A stretch of DNA of 64,000 nt from Monarcha castaneiventris obscurior (taxonomy: Eukaryota; Chordata; Aves; Passeriformes; Monarchidae). Under the pieces are notes generated by a model that saw only the letters and a list, made by a program, of their open reading frames with translations, was not told where the DNA came from and searched no databases. Shown here piece by piece: positions 1 through 13,654 of the stretch (its first letter is position 1; each line of letters begins with the position of its first letter). The stretch lies in assembly GCA_026261815.1 (NCBI GenBank), contig JAMPIT010000894.1, forward strand, positions 58,003,647 through 58,067,646, given 5' to 3'. A program made the translations under genes and the position numbers.

Positions 1-402
1 ACACAAGCGCTGGCAGTAATTTTTTTCTGAGGTAATTTTTTTCATTTTTGCTAGTATGGGGCTGTGTTTCGGTTTTGTTTTGAAAATGGGGTTGAAGAAA
101 GAAGGGGGAAGACATTTGGAGCGATGGCATCCGTCTTCCGAAGTCATTATCACACATGATGGTGCCCTGCTTTCCTTGAGATGGCTGAAGACTTGCCTGC
201 CCATGCGAAGCAGTGAATTAATTCCTTGTTTTCTTTTGCATGTGGCTCTTGCTTTACCTAGTAAACTGTCTTCATCTCAACCCAGGAGTTTTCTCAAGGA
301 GTTTTCTTACTTTTACTCTCCCAGTTCTTTTCTCATTTCTGCTGGGGCAGGGAGCAAGCAGCTGCCTGGGCCTTAGTTGCCAGATGGTGTTCCACCACAA
401 CC
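1..402 (+). mobile_element. ERVL-type solo LTR, 3' portion
   Basis: The stretch from about 120 to 402 reads like the 3' half of a common avian ERVL LTR. It has a block on 'ATGGCTGAAGACTTGCCTGC', a degenerate poly(A)-like region, a cytosine/thymine-rich block, and a terminal region ending near CCACCACAACCA. The first 100 bases also look like LTR sequence with internal deletions. Open frames here (for example 56-376) are by-products. Recognition is from general familiarity with bird LTRs, not from an alignment. Confidence 0.55.
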
Positions 403-3400
403 ATGCAAAATTTTGTTCTGTCCACAACTGGTAGTAGACACTGAGACCTTTTTTCTGGGGTTCTGTGTTTGGAAACTGAAAGACAAAACTACAAAGTGTG
501 TGAGACCTTCTTATTCTCCCTCTGCTCTACAATCTTCCTCTTTTTTCTCTCTACTGTATGGAGCTTGATAGCTCCAGCTGTGTGCTACAGTTATGGGGCT
601 CATCACACAAAAGGATGAATGAGGAGCAAGTAGAAATATCCAGAAACATATGGGGCCTGCTTCTGAAATGTTTTAAAGCCTTTAAGGATAAAAATTATCA
701 TGAAAAGTCAAGATGTGTTGACAGTATACAACCATCCTAAACTCTCCAACTCACTCATCCACTTTCTGGAATTCTCACATACAAAATTTCCCTTTTCCTT
801 TGATACACTTACTAATACTACTTTCACCAGGTGTACATAAGACAAAATTTCTGATTTGCCTCAGTTTTGGCTTTGGGATTAACAACTATTGAAAAAAAAA
901 AAAGTAGAAAAACATCAGAAATTCTCAATAGCAATTCCAGCTCACCAAAGAACAGTTTGATGAGCAGGATGTAGACCATTACTATGGACTGGTACTGACT
1001 TTTCTTGTTCTTGAAGCATATTGATCACAATACTGTTTCTTAAAGCCAAAATCAAACTCTCAAGACATCAAAATATCATGTATCACCAGTCTAGCTTCAT
1101 TCGATTCACTCCTATCTGTAAATTTATACATCCTATAACAGACTGAGTAAAAGCCTTCTCTTCACGATATTATGTTGGATCTGTAAAAGCTCAGACCCAC
1201 AACCCTAGTTATGTTTTTCAGATAATATATGCCTTATAAGCATTGCTGAGGTTAAATGAGCCATGTCTGCTCCAAAAAATTAATAACATTAATTTTAGCT
1301 TTTTTCAAGTTTCCTAAGCTGAAAACAGAAAGAATAACAAAGAATTGCTCTATAATTCATGTGTGAAATTCTGTAAACCTCTTTCTGCACAAAAAGCAGA
1401 GCATCTGCATATGGCACATTAGCACAACTTATATTAAACTATTTTGAAAATTGAAAAAGCAACAGTTAGACAAATAAATAGAGTGTAGCGCAGAAACAAA
1501 ATTATGAATATCTAACTCCAATATATAATATGCTATAGGAAATACCTTTAAATGCATCTCATAAAAATAATAATATCTTACTTTACATTTGGCCTATTTA
1601 CAAGTGCTGAAACTTTGTGTTAATGAATCATGAGATCTACTCAAAAGAAATAGACTCTTAAACATCTTTCTTCCCACAGTAGGACATACTTGACACACGT
1701 CAGAATGACATAACGGAAGCTATATTGCAACACACTGTAAGAACCGATGAATTAAGACAGCTTGACTTACAGTACAATGCATTATCAAACTGACACCACA
1801 ACAAACATGGTGACTTTTTCGGCACTAAAACAATTTTATTGTAGAGTTGTCGAACAGGACAGATATAAGAGCATAAAAATATTTCTTATAAAATAGACAA
1901 GACAGCTATCTTGACCTTCTCAGTGATGCTGGCCAAAGATACAGTATTGCAAAGTACTGCTGGGAAGAAGAAGACATGCTACAGTGGTTTAGTAGTGCCC
2001 TTTCATATATCTCATATACATGAACCACTTTCAGTCAGGATCTAAATTGAACATTAGGTTGCTACAGAAGTTGAAGACATGAAGGAAGTGATGGGTCATC
2101 ACAGGACCAAAACTCAGAGAATGCACTTATGTCTATGGCAAAAACTGTCCCGTTCCAAACAATAATGCACCATAGATTTCACTTGCAAGGACATCCTTGT
2201 TCATGTCTCCCTTCTTTCACTATCCATCAGCTGTGTCTGAAATAGCTCACTGTATAAGTATTTACTAAGATCTTTAGATAGACAACTGCTCCCTAAAATG
2301 GGGAATTGTGCTGTGGAAACAGAGAATAGCATTTGTTTACACTTGCTACAAACAATTTGGTTAATCTTGAGCAAACATTCCTCATGTGATCACAGTTTGC
2401 CAAATGAAGCACTACCTCCAGCCTCATTAGGTAAAATCCAGTTTCTTCTTCAGGCAGTACAATGAACAACTTCATTTGTTGCCAGATTACTCCATCTCTA
2501 ATTTCTTTTGCCAAAGGAAGTTGGAATTGTCATACATCTGAAAATGCCACAATGAAAATGAGTTGGCACAATTCTGTTGAGAAATTACTTCTCTTTTATG
2601 AGAAATTTCCAAGTCAACACAATGAGTAGTGACTTGAAACAGATATGTTTCTGATATATTCCTGCCTATAACTCGGTAGTCCAGGATATCAGGATACTCC
2701 AGGAAATATTCTAGTCACATTGACATGCATGCCTTAAGAATGGAGGGGAATACAGAAAATACTCTGAGATTTAAATTAAATTCCTTCTACTGAACTGATA
2801 AGATTAATTAAAAGCCCCGATTCTTGATGGCCAGAGTCTGCATCAGAGCAGTATTCTGGTAAGGTCATTACAGATCCAGCCCATTCCAGTGGTATTAGAG
2901 GTACCATAACAGCACCTTTGAAAACTTAGTTTCAGGAAATATTGTAACTCTAGAGAAACACGTAAAACTTTGGACTGAGAGGTAATATTTGGCAAAATGT
3001 TGCATTTTATTCTGACTTTAATTTTCACCTGACACTATTTTTGGTACAAAGAGTTCTTTCCATTGCAAAAGATACACCTCAGCCCCCCTCCTTTTTTTTT
3101 TTAAACTTAAACTGGAACATACGGCAAGGAAATAAGTAAGTGGGCAACAAAGGTATGTTTTCAAGTTCCTAAAGACACAGCAACTAAATCTACTTCATTA
3201 AAAGTGAGCTGTTCCTTTGTATTCTTCCTCCCTATCCTGGCCACTGGCAAAGTTGCATTATTATCCTGTGAGTCATTCTTTCTTCAAAATATCTCTCTGG
3301 GTAGTACTTGTTAATTAAACTTTCTCATCTTGTCTTTCTCTTTCTCTCTTACAGTTGTTAGCAGTGGTCTTGTATCCTTTCTTTTGAATAGACATCTATA

Positions 3401-6400
3401 TCCACTCTCCCATTATTAGACTAGTAGGAAGGAACTGACTGTCTTTTACTATGTGTGCCCATTGAGCATACAATTACTAATTATATCAAGTATGCCCTGT
3501 GAATTCTACTCGGAATTTAAATAGTAAATTTTCTTCATCTCTTTAGGACAATGTCATCTATTGTGCAATGTGTCTTTGGTGGCATTTTAGTTAGTGAATT
3601 TGAAAGGTTCTCCAGTTTCATAAAGAAAAATGTGGAACATCTGTACCTTTTCTGTAGATGTGACTCTGCAGCAGATAAAGCAGCCTGCTGTTCAGAAATG
3701 CAGAGTAGGAAATAAAACGTCATTTGAATACATGTGGTAATAATAGCCTGGTAGCAGTGCCCTAGCCAAAGCAAATACCCATCAGAGGTGTATCTAGTAA
3801 AATTATACATACTGATTTCTTGATTTCATTTTTATGAAAGAATAGCAAAACATTTTTCACAGAAACTAGGTTTGATTCCCAACCATACAAGCAGACATAT
3901 ATATTTTATTATGAGGCTGTCCTACAAAATGCACAAAGTAACTGAACATGAATGAAATACCTGAGTAGAAACGAAAGGAAAATAGAGCTATTATTTGTGC
4001 TCAGTGAAACAAATTCACAGGATGACTCTGTAGAAGGCCAAGAATTTACAGCTTATATTTTTATCCATATTCATTTAATGCCTAGCTCTATACAAAGTAA
4101 CAGCTCTAGCTTTAAGCATACGTGGTAGAATAGGGAAGGTAAAATAAGTCTGAAGAGTTCCTGACAAATTGGAGGAGCAAGGTAAGCAGAGAGAAAGCCT
4201 GAGCAGAGTAACACCTAAAGCTCTTCATCTGAAGTCAGACCTTCACCATGGAGGCTATTGTAGACATGAATAATTTGAAAGAATGAGAAGCCTGCAATTA
4301 GAGAGAATGAGAAGGTAGAATTCAGCAACTGATTTAACTTAGACCAAGGAAATCCCAGAGCAAAACCGGGAAAAGTATCTAACTCTTGAATAATCAATCC
4401 AGACCTCATCTAGAAAGCCATGCTTTTTGTAAGAAGACACAAACCAACACAGACTGAGGTGTTCTGGGTAGCTATGATTGCCTTAGATCTGACTTGGTAA
4501 ATCCCCCAAAGCCTCTTCAAGACCTACATTTCTATGGATTCAGAAACAAGATAAAGAGAAGGAGGATGGGACATGGTATGCGTGATTTTTGATCTTTTTA
4601 TTTCTGTCATGTATGAACATCAAAAGCATTTGTTGGGACTGAAGTTGTCAAATTGTAAGCCAGCAAGTGAAAACAGCTGTCTATCCTCAGCACCAACAAA
4701 CATGAATAGATCTGTCATCATAATTACAGCTCAGAGCTGGACTGTCTTCAAATACCAACAACAGTCTGCACTGTGAGCAATGTCAAATAAGCCTGACTCA
4801 ACTGGTTTAGAATCCATTTTTTTCTAGAGAGCATAATGACAGCCTTTCTCCTCTATGAAAGGTTGAAAAACTTTTTGTGTAAGGAAGTCTGTTATCTCTC
4901 ATGTTAAATATTTCATGACTTGCTAAAAGAAATAATCTTAGAAATCAAAAAGTGATTTACACATTTAATAAAATAATTGTCATTTGTTTATGAGCATATA
5001 ACTTGAACTTTATTACACTCCAAGAGCCTTGTTTCCTTATTATAGCAGTAATTGTCTTCTGATACTGCTTTATAGATCTCTCACAAGTGTTTATTTAGAT
5101 ACAGACAGTGGCTCAAGGCATTATAATGGAATACTGATATTTTCATGCCCAAATTGCTGCACATTGGCAAGAAAGTGACTAAGAGATATCTGAAAGTACA
5201 TCTTGATTTAGCAATGGTCTAGACAAAGCTGAATCTTATTAAGAATGTAATTTTATAATGTAAATATCACACTGTCAGTATATCTGGTCAGCAGATTTAG
5301 AACGAATATTACATTTCTCTGTATAGCATTGAATATGAAAAATAAACAGAAAGAAAAGAGCTACAGACAGTAATTTCCCTTGGAACACAGAAGACTCAAG
5401 AACAAAAAATATGAGTATTTGAATCAATTCACAGTCTGTCTTCTGAAGCAAACCTGTGTACTGACTGCCCTCAGGAAAGCAGATTACAGTCCTCAGATGT
5501 GCAGATTACCACTTTGAAATTACAGCTTCTACTATCTGTTCTGTAAGGATGTAGTTTCTCTTAAGTCTGGATATTGTTACGTAGTGTTCAATAGCAGGCA
5601 AGCCAGAATACTCTGCTTCCCATCATGCATTTCTTCTACATTCACAAATTTTTTAGCTACCACACCAGTCCACCAGACAATCAAAGTACAAAAGCATCCC
5701 AGTAAAGTAAAATCATTAAGCCACTGAAATTACAGGTCACCGATACCAATATCCATATAAACCAAACTGGCTGTATAGAGTCAAAAACTTTTGCCTTTCA
5801 AAATCTTCTAGCCTGAGTGTTTGCACATATCTGACATGAAGTTTCATTAAATGCACAGTTTCATAGCAAATGGTGGTATTTTTAATGTGGAAAGTGCACT
5901 ACTTTTGAATTACTACATTATTATTCTATATTACTCTAAAAGAAGTAGTCATAATCGTAAAAGAAGCATGGAAAAGAAGTATGTAAAAAACACTATGCTA
6001 AAAGAGAAAGGAAGAGAGACTGCAGTTGATGGGTAATTTCAGAAAAGAATAAACAAAAAGAGCACTTTCAAATTCATTGTCACAGGTCCAAGCAAATATC
6101 TTAGTTTGATTTGATTTTTATGTATGTGCATGCTCCTGAAAACTTGTAGCATGTTCTCCTGAAATTTCTAATTACAAAACGCACTGTCATTATAGTCTGA
6201 TTTTTTTTTTCACTTAAAATCATCCGAAACAGCTCACTGAAGGAATTTGTAAAGGTTTTAAAAGACTGACACCGTGCAGTAACACACTTCAGTTGAACAG
6301 TCTTTGTAATAAACTGGTAGTTACCAATGGGTTAAATGAATGGCACTTACTGAAATAAAATTTGATGATGATTCCTCTCCTAGCTGCAGGCTGCAGAGTG

Positions 6401-9400
6401 TAAATTCAAGCCTAAGTTCAATATTATTGTCATTTCCCTTTTCATCCCTCTCTAGCGATCCCACATGTGGTCTCTGGACACAGGAGTCAAAGACAGGTAT
6501 GAAAGCTCTTGGCCACTTCATTTTTCTTGTATGACATAGTTTCAACTTCTGACCCACAGCTCTCAGAAAAGGATGAGCACAGTTTGATGTTTATAAATAC
6601 AAATACAACTGTGCACACATAGAAACACACATACATGTTATGTTGCATAATGCAACACAGTAAACGTCACAATTTGGTATCTTAAATTCAGCTGAGCGTT
6701 AGAGATGCAAGTAAGCAGAAAGGGAAGATGTGAATTTAAATTCAGCTCTTCAGGAGTGGTTTTCAAAGTGTCACAATGTATACCTACCTTGTAGATTCTA
6801 GCAGAGAATTAACTGGAGTTTCTAACCATTGTGAAAACAATGCAGTCATGGTATAGAGTAAGAAATAGAAGCAGTGTGTGTATGTGCACATTGGTTAGCA
6901 GTGTGAATCTTGAAATAATCAGCTGTTATTAATTGTTACTATCTCTTGTTTGAGCTGTCATTATTCCACTTCACACTAAAAATCAATAAGATGTCAGGAG
7001 TTCATTCACATTTCTAAAGGCCATTTTTTTGTTTTGGGGAAATCTTGGATCTCAGAAGCATAAACCAAAATGCAACCTCAGTATGGTTTACACACTTTCA
7101 TTTTCAGGGGTTCTTCGTAATTTATGGGTCAGAAACAGAGAAAATATTGTATCCATTCAGGATCTACTTTCAACTGATGATGAAACATTGCTTTTTATAA
7201 TATACCTCTGATGATGTTTATAAAAAGAATAATGGTATTTTCTATGAAATATTAAGTTTCTCTGTACCTTCAGTGTACTCTAGAACCACACTGATTGAGG
7301 GATTATTATTTTAGGCTTGCTTTCCAGAATAGAGAAGTTGCATTTAAAAGAGCTATTATTGTTCAATATGGTATTCTTCCCCATGACTAAGGTTTGCAGA
7401 ACCTCTTTCAAATTTCACACAGGTATATGTGCAGAATGAGCAAGGAACAGAGAATAAAATACACTATCGCAGATCTGCCAAAGATGATGTCGAAATCAAA
7501 AAGTATCATGTTATTTGTAGGTATGAAGGGAAGAACTTTGAGATTCAAAAAAGCTTTTATTTGAGATATAATAAGCCACAATCCGCACTTCTAATTATGT
7601 GACCCAGTGAGAATAGGTAGATATCCTCAAGAAAGAACCCTTGAAACCCACTCATCTTTCATGTCAGCTTGCAGAGAGAAAGGGAGAGAATATGTTTCAA
7701 TTCCATCCTGACTAGATGGTGAATAAGTCTGTAAGAGGCACGAATATTTCTTAGATATTTTAATCACATATACAATAATGTAATTAAAGGTGCAAAAACA
7801 CCCCAAAAATTAAAGACTTGTCTAAAGAAGTGGTGATTCACAAGGAATTGAATACACTAAACCTGGTTTGAGTCTGAGTCATGTGGAGCTCAGTATACTT
7901 CTGATTTTTGCCAAAGGCAATTGTAATAATGTTGAAAAAGATTAAAATTTTAAATATTATTAAACTCATTAAGAACTTGTTTTGAAGCTTAAGTGGATGT
8001 GGCAGTAGAGAATAGGCTTGGATGCAACTGTGAATCATGCCAATTTCACTTTGAGAAGGTGCTCTCCAAACACTTGAGTTGTATGCCGTGGTTAGGAAAA
8101 TGGGCTTAACCGGTCCCATTGCAGTGCTCCTGCAAAGTGAAGAAGATCTGTGACCCATAAATGCCGTTTGCTATAGTGCCTTTGCAAGTCCTGTCTCCTG
8201 CCAGCCATGTAATAACCTGTGACTCTATCTGGAACTGATAAGGAATGAAACTGAGAAGGAGGAATGGTTGAACAAATTAAATATGAAGTGTTTTCTGTTT
8301 AAAAAGTTGTCAGAAGCTTGTCAATAGTGATTTAAATATGTGGGATGAGCCACATCCTGTAGACGTCATTTTTCTCATCACTTTCTATACAGCCTATTTA
8401 GATTATACAACAACTTCTAGGTGTTTATATATAGATGTGAGGAGTCACACTTCCAGAAAATAGAAGATAATTAGAAAATGAGTGAAAAGCATCCCTTCTC
8501 TTTTGTAAGAAACACCATTGTGACTCTCTAATAGAATTTCTACTTGTCCTGATAGAGCTCATGAGCTCTTGTCTTGAACTACACAATTCTAGTTTTTCTG
8601 CTTTTTGATAGAGAGTTTGTGAATTATTCAGAATTATTCTTTTCCCCACTGCTGCTAAAGGAATAAAAGCTACAGGTTGTCCTCAATTAAAAGTCTGTCT
8701 GTAATATATACAAAAGCATTTGAAATTTCCACTAATAAAGCTGGCCACTCTATTTTATTTCCAGAAAGATTTAAAATAGGATATGCACTTCCTCGTACTA
8801 TTGACAAAGGAAACATTTTCTAAACAAAGGTTAGAAATAACTAAATACTTTCCTAAGCCAGACACAGTAAAAGACGCAGTATCATAAAGCAACTCAAATT
8901 TTTTTCTCAGGTATAATGTCCATGAACAACTATTTTGGCAAAGAATCACTGATTTTTGTAGGGCTTTCTTTACTCAGGGAACTGAACAACAGTTTCTCTG
9001 GAATGTTCATTATTTTTTCAATACTTAAGAATGAAAGAAAATATACAAATTGGAAAATTTGATCAAATCAACAAAAAAATCTGTTGTTTTGAGAATGTCA
9101 AAATAATAATTTCTAGAAACAAAATCAGAAGATATACAGTGACCCCCACATTTCATACTTTGAATTCTCAGTATACCTGCAAATTTGTTATTCTGACCTT
9201 TTGAGTCTGAACTTAAAAATTCTGATCTTAGTAATTATTGCTAGGGGGGTAGTTTTCTTTTTTACTACCTGTTTTAATGAATCTCTCAGCAGGTGAAACA
9301 CCCCTTTTCAAAAGCCCAGCCCCAGTTAAATGAATCGTCTAATTACCACATACATTCACAGCCTTGTTTGGTTTTTTTTTTAAAACAATCCTAAATTAAC

Positions 9401-10320
9401 AGGGCAACAACCCACAGCCTGTTGATAGAGCCAGCATTGAACTAAAACACCAACTTACAACCCCTTTTTTTCAAGGCAATATTGATTTAAATTTCTAGCC
9501 TGGAGACTTCTCAAACTCTAAACACTTTATATTTATACATTCTTTAGTTTAAGGATTATTATACCGTCCCTAAAATGTTGTGACTTAACAATGTGGTGGA
9601 AAAAAGAATGGTTAACAATTAACTAATTTGTTTAACACTAGGGAAAGTTTTTGCATGAAACTGGGTATCCTTTCATAGTTTTCATTGGAATCAGATAAAC
9701 ACTTAGGCAAAAGAGCATATCCAGCAATCACATGTGCAATGTTTTTAAGTGGCAAGACTTAGTGTAAGATAGAATGTTATTAGTATTTTAGTCAATTTTC
9801 TTCTAGTTCAGTTCATCTGTGCCTGTAGTTAAAGTGTCCCATGAGTTTCCGTACATTACAGTGGACTTTCAGTGAAGGAATGAAATATGTTTAACTTTAA
9901 GCAGATATTGCTGAATCGAGCCTGCAAACACAAAGCAAATATTAATAGCTCTGTACAATTTGCTCTAGAATGGCACTTTCAAGGAAAACATTCAAAATAC
10001 TGTACTTTAACTAAATAACTATTTAACATCTGATAAAAAACATTTTTTTTATGTAGAACAAACCTCAAACCAGAATGTCACCTTGATGTCAATTTTGTAC
10101 TTTCATTCAATGCTAATAATCTTATAACTGATGAGGTTCAAATAAGCATCTTTTCCAATGCTTCGTTTGGTTCTGCAAAAGTTCTAGGTTTCCTAAATAT
10201 CTTAAGGACAAAAGATACCATCTTGCCAATAGATAGTAAAAAAATAGCTTTTTTTTTTTTAAATGAGATAAATCAGTACAAAGATGAAAGATTTTCCTGA
10301 ATCACACCATACTATATTAA
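403..10320. other. Unannotated AT-rich DNA, no gene seen
   Basis: About 9.9 kb of AT-rich sequence with only short, low-complexity open frames. I see no rRNA, tRNA or convincing exon pair. It lies 3' of the inferred minus-strand gene, so it is probably intergenic. A weak exon-like patch at about 964-1050 is open on both strands and is not called. Confidence 0.4.
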
Positions 10321-10977
10321 CAACATGCTCATGAAGGATACAGTATTTATTTTCCCCTCTGGAATTTGCCTCTGTTGACAGCAACTCTTAGAAATAAAGT
10401 ATTATCTTTACCTTCCCAGATGCATTCCTAAAGCTTCCATATCAAAATTACTTAGGGTAAGTGCATAAAAGCAGAGATGGCACACAGTATCTTTTCTCCA
10501 AGCGACTTCTCCAGACACTGCACTAAGCAGTTCATCTCCTTTTTGAATATTTACTAACTCTCATTTTCCCTCAAAGCAAAACAGATCTTCAACTATAGGT
10601 CATTAGCAAGGTGCTGGAGAGTACTGAGAGCCAGGTTCTGGCTGCCTGCTTTACAGAAGGTTGACATCTAGATCTGAAGCAAAAATTACACTCTACAACT
10701 TTTTACATAAATGAGTGTAGCAAAAACCAGACTTAAGGATCATCAGCTAAAAAAAAAGGAAAAGCTGTGATAAGAGCTCAGTTCTTTGAAAGAAAATGAC
10801 TGGCATTGTACTGTTCATACAATTGTACACTGCATAATCCTCCTTGAAGCTCTGGCAGAAATATCACTAAAAAGAAGGAGATTTCAGAGCCTACTCTCTC
10901 CTTTCTATTTCTCCTTTTTTAGTGGAGCAGGTCTCACACTGTGATTCTGCCTCATCTCCTTGTGTTATGATGCAAAA

Positions 10978-11023
10978 TATAGCATTCTACATTCCATTTA
11001 TATAGCATTCTACATTCCATTTA
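10978..11023. repeat. Perfect 23-bp tandem duplication (2 copies)
   Basis: A 23-base unit beginning TATAGCATTCTACATTCC occurs at 10978-11000 and again, identical, at 11001-11023. This is a simple recent local duplication, inside the presumed 3' UTR. Confidence 0.9.
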
Positions 11024-11190
11024 CAGTTAAAAGTTACAGGCTGCAGCCTTTAAATGCTTAAATACTTCTCTAAATAATTGTGTCTTTCTTACATTTTACA
11101 TCTTTTTTGATTCCACTGAATTATTTTCCTTGGTATTGATCAGTACTACATGTTCATAGCAATGCATCTATAGGCACAGCTGCAATACAG

Positions 11191-11217
11191 CAATAATAAT
11201 AACAATAATAATAATAA
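11191..11217. repeat. (AAT)n microsatellite
   Basis: A short imperfect run of AAT/AAC trinucleotides. Confidence 0.9.
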
Positions 11218-11349
11218 ACAATTGACAGTGACTGAATGATGTTCTGTAATGGTACCAAAGTCCACCTGATCAGGCACAAAGCCTGAATCATCTTCATATT
11301 AAATCTGACATTCTCTTGCACACTACAGTGAAGGACTCCTTTTACTTAC

Positions 11350-11459
11350 CTGCTCTCCAGTCCAACAGAGAGCTCAGGAAGGGTAGGCAGCACATGATAT
11401 TGTGATAAAAATAACAAATAAGAACACATCAATGGAACCAGAAGCAAAAGTGACCTCAT
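11350..11459 (-). other. Signal-peptide-like ORF ending at a strong splice donor
   Basis: On the minus strand an ATG in fair context (AGCACCATGA) opens a frame starting MRSLLLLVPLMCSYLLFL. It remains open for 36 codons and runs into a consensus donor, GAGCAG followed by GTAAGT. It sits 9 bases after the stop of the terminal coding exon. It could be an unspliced 3' UTR, a first coding exon of a small secreted protein, or chance. No second exon was found. Confidence 0.25.
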
Positions 11460-11468
11460 GGTGCTGAT

Positions 11469-11515
11469 TCACATCATCGATGCCAACAACTCAAAAAGTT
11501 GCAGTTCATGAGTTT
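11469..11515 (-). CDS. Candidate terminal coding exon, unknown protein
   Basis: The acceptor is excellent: a run of about 14 T followed by CAG just upstream on the minus strand. Read with one base carried over from the 12.8 kb exon, the frame gives THELQLFELLASMM and then TGA at 11471-11469. The other two frames stop early. The phase fits the preceding exon exactly. Downstream sequence holds a second, signal-peptide-like open frame (see 11350-11459). Confidence 0.5.
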
Positions 11516-12830
11516 CTGAAAAAAAAAAAAAAAGAGTTTTGGCCCCTGCTTCATGGCTGCATGACAGTAATTTAGTAATTCTTGATGTAAAAGTTTGTCA
11601 GATGCATATTCCAGGCAATACCTCCTCCCCCTCGTTGAATCATACAGGCTGTGTCCTAATCAAATTATATTTTTGAAGTGTTTCCTCACTGAATCCCACA
11701 AGATTGTTTCTCATATTTTCCCCCACACATGCTTTTGAAACTAACTGTCCTGAGGCTGCCAGCAGAGCCTTCTTTCTTCTCTCTCTTCCCTACCCCCTTC
11801 CTTTTTTTTTTTTTGAGGGGGGAGGAAGAGAGTCATAGTTACGTTCATCATTTTTCAGTCCTTCACAATCTGCCCTATCAGCTGACAATATCTAAAAATA
11901 TCAGAAGGACCAATGTTTATTTCTGTCATTTCAGGATTATGCCTACATTTTTTTTTTTTTTTCATAAGAGTCACTATTTATTAATGCCAGGAAAACCCTT
12001 GTGTTCAGATCTTTTGTGTCCTGTTGGACTGTCAGTGACCTTTGCTAATATTTATGAGGCGGCTCATTGATCTCTTCCAGCAAATTCAGTTGGAGGCTCC
12101 CCCTTACAACCAGGGAGAGAAGGCTTACTGGAGAGCAGCACAGTAGAGACATGGAATCACTCACCTAAGCTGCTGCCATTTGCTTCCACATCATTACTCA
12201 GTGATTAATGCACAAGAACAAAACATTACGTCTTTGGCTGCCCACTGGTTACCCCTGCTTATCACAAGCCAGTTACATCACACCCTGTTTTTTATTTACA
12301 ATGGACTCACTGTTGTCTTTTGAATTATTTCCAGTTGTATCCCAAGAGTTCTCTGTGCATTGTAATAACCATGTACCACCTGTTTCCTCCCAAACTGGCT
12401 TGCAAGAAGAGATTTATTTCACTTGTGCCCAATCATTTGCTAAAACAGGTTTCATTGCTGGGTTACAGCCTAGAGCTTTCCAGAACTTTTTCTGATGTTC
12501 TAGCAGTATAAAGCAGCTGACAGCAGCTGGTTACCCAGATCTGCATCCTCAGTACTCCCATAGTTCCTCACACAAAAACTACAAGGAGAGCCAAGGTCAC
12601 AAGAAGAAATGTCTAGGGAAGGCTGGAATACAGCTGTAGGGCTAACAGCCTTGTGGGATTCACTGTGCAAATGTGTAATTTGAGTTAAACACATCCACCT
12701 TACTGAGTACAGTGGGCAGAAGGTATTACCTGGCCTCTGGAATTGTGCAGCAAAGGAAACAGGTGACCCACACACAACTGAAGGCAAAGTTAGGATGGCT
12801 TTTATTAATACATGGGCTTAAACTACTTAC
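11516..12830 (-). other. Candidate intron
   Basis: About 1.3 kb between two candidate exons. It contains an A-run at its start on the plus strand (the acceptor pyrimidine tract), poly-T and poly-A runs, and no recognised element. Open frames at 11729-12070 and 12208-12495 have no coding signal. Confidence 0.35.
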
Positions 12831-12938
12831 CTTCAGGTCTCATGTCCTGGGTGAAATCAAAGAGACTCTCCACGGACTTCTTCCCTAGCACAGCACTGAT
12901 CACAACCAGTCCCTCAGTAAACATGTTACTACTGAGGG
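12831..12938 (-). CDS. Candidate internal exon, unknown protein
   Basis: The donor is strong (CCTGAAG followed by GTAAGTAG). The open frame includes SSNMFTEGLVVISAVLGKK and then VESLFDFTQDMRPE, a composition unlike the AT-rich shadow frames around it. The 5' boundary is the weak point. The acceptor GATCCAG at 12939 gives the right phase with the 15.6 kb exon but lacks a pyrimidine tract, and an in-frame TGA lies a little further upstream. It ends with one spare base that matches the terminal exon's phase. The frame also contains an internal ATG, so a start here cannot be excluded. Confidence 0.45.
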
Positions 12939-13654
12939 CTGGATCGTAGCTGCCACTTCAGCTCAAGCTGGCTCCACCTTATCATCTTTCTCATCACAAA
13001 TGAGTATTCTTAGAAAATACATACCATACAATAGATCATATTGAGCCAAGGAAGCATGAAGTCTCTTACAGTAAAACTCTTAATAGTTATAGGAGGTCAG
13101 AGATTAGCTGAAAAACTACTTTTTTTCCAGGCAGAAATGCCAGTCAGTTTTCTGAAAACCCTAGTTGTCATAGAACACATGAATAGAATCCCTTTCTATT
13201 GGCACAAGCAAACTATCTGTGACAAAGACCATGCAAATGAAGGAGGACACTGAAAAGGGGCTGGCAGCTTCGTTGAAAACTCTGCATACTCTTCATCAGT
13301 CACTTTTAAAAAAAGCTGTGCACAAACTGAAGTAGCCTGGGGATTTAATTACCACATTTATTTTTAAAAGGATCTCCATCTAAGATGACACATGAGACAC
13401 AACAGCATGTCAATCATTATTTCAATGCAAAGGATACAGATTTTAGTAGGAATTGGTTGGGAGAAGATGGAAAGAGATTTTGAACATATTCTAAAATACT
13501 TTTTGGAATATATATGAGGCAAAAGGCACTCAAAAAATCTGAAACAATTAGATATGTACATTACTATTTTGAATCTTGACCAGGAGTCAAAATCTGTAGT
13601 GGCTTTCACTGGATGCACTCTCTCTCGCCAGTGCACTTCTCTTCCCTCATGTTC

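Larger units (their letters stand above)
10340..11468 (-). other. Presumed 3' UTR of the minus-strand gene
   Basis: This follows the stop codon at 11469-11471 on the minus strand. A TTTATT on the plus strand near 10344 reads AATAAA on the minus strand and is a possible poly(A) signal. Other signals are possible. The extent is a guess. Confidence 0.25.

Noticed and set aside
964..1050. Exon-like patch open on both strands (plus QLTKEQFDEQDVDHYY; minus SIVMVYILLIKLFF)
   Set aside because: Neither reading has a convincing pair of splice sites.
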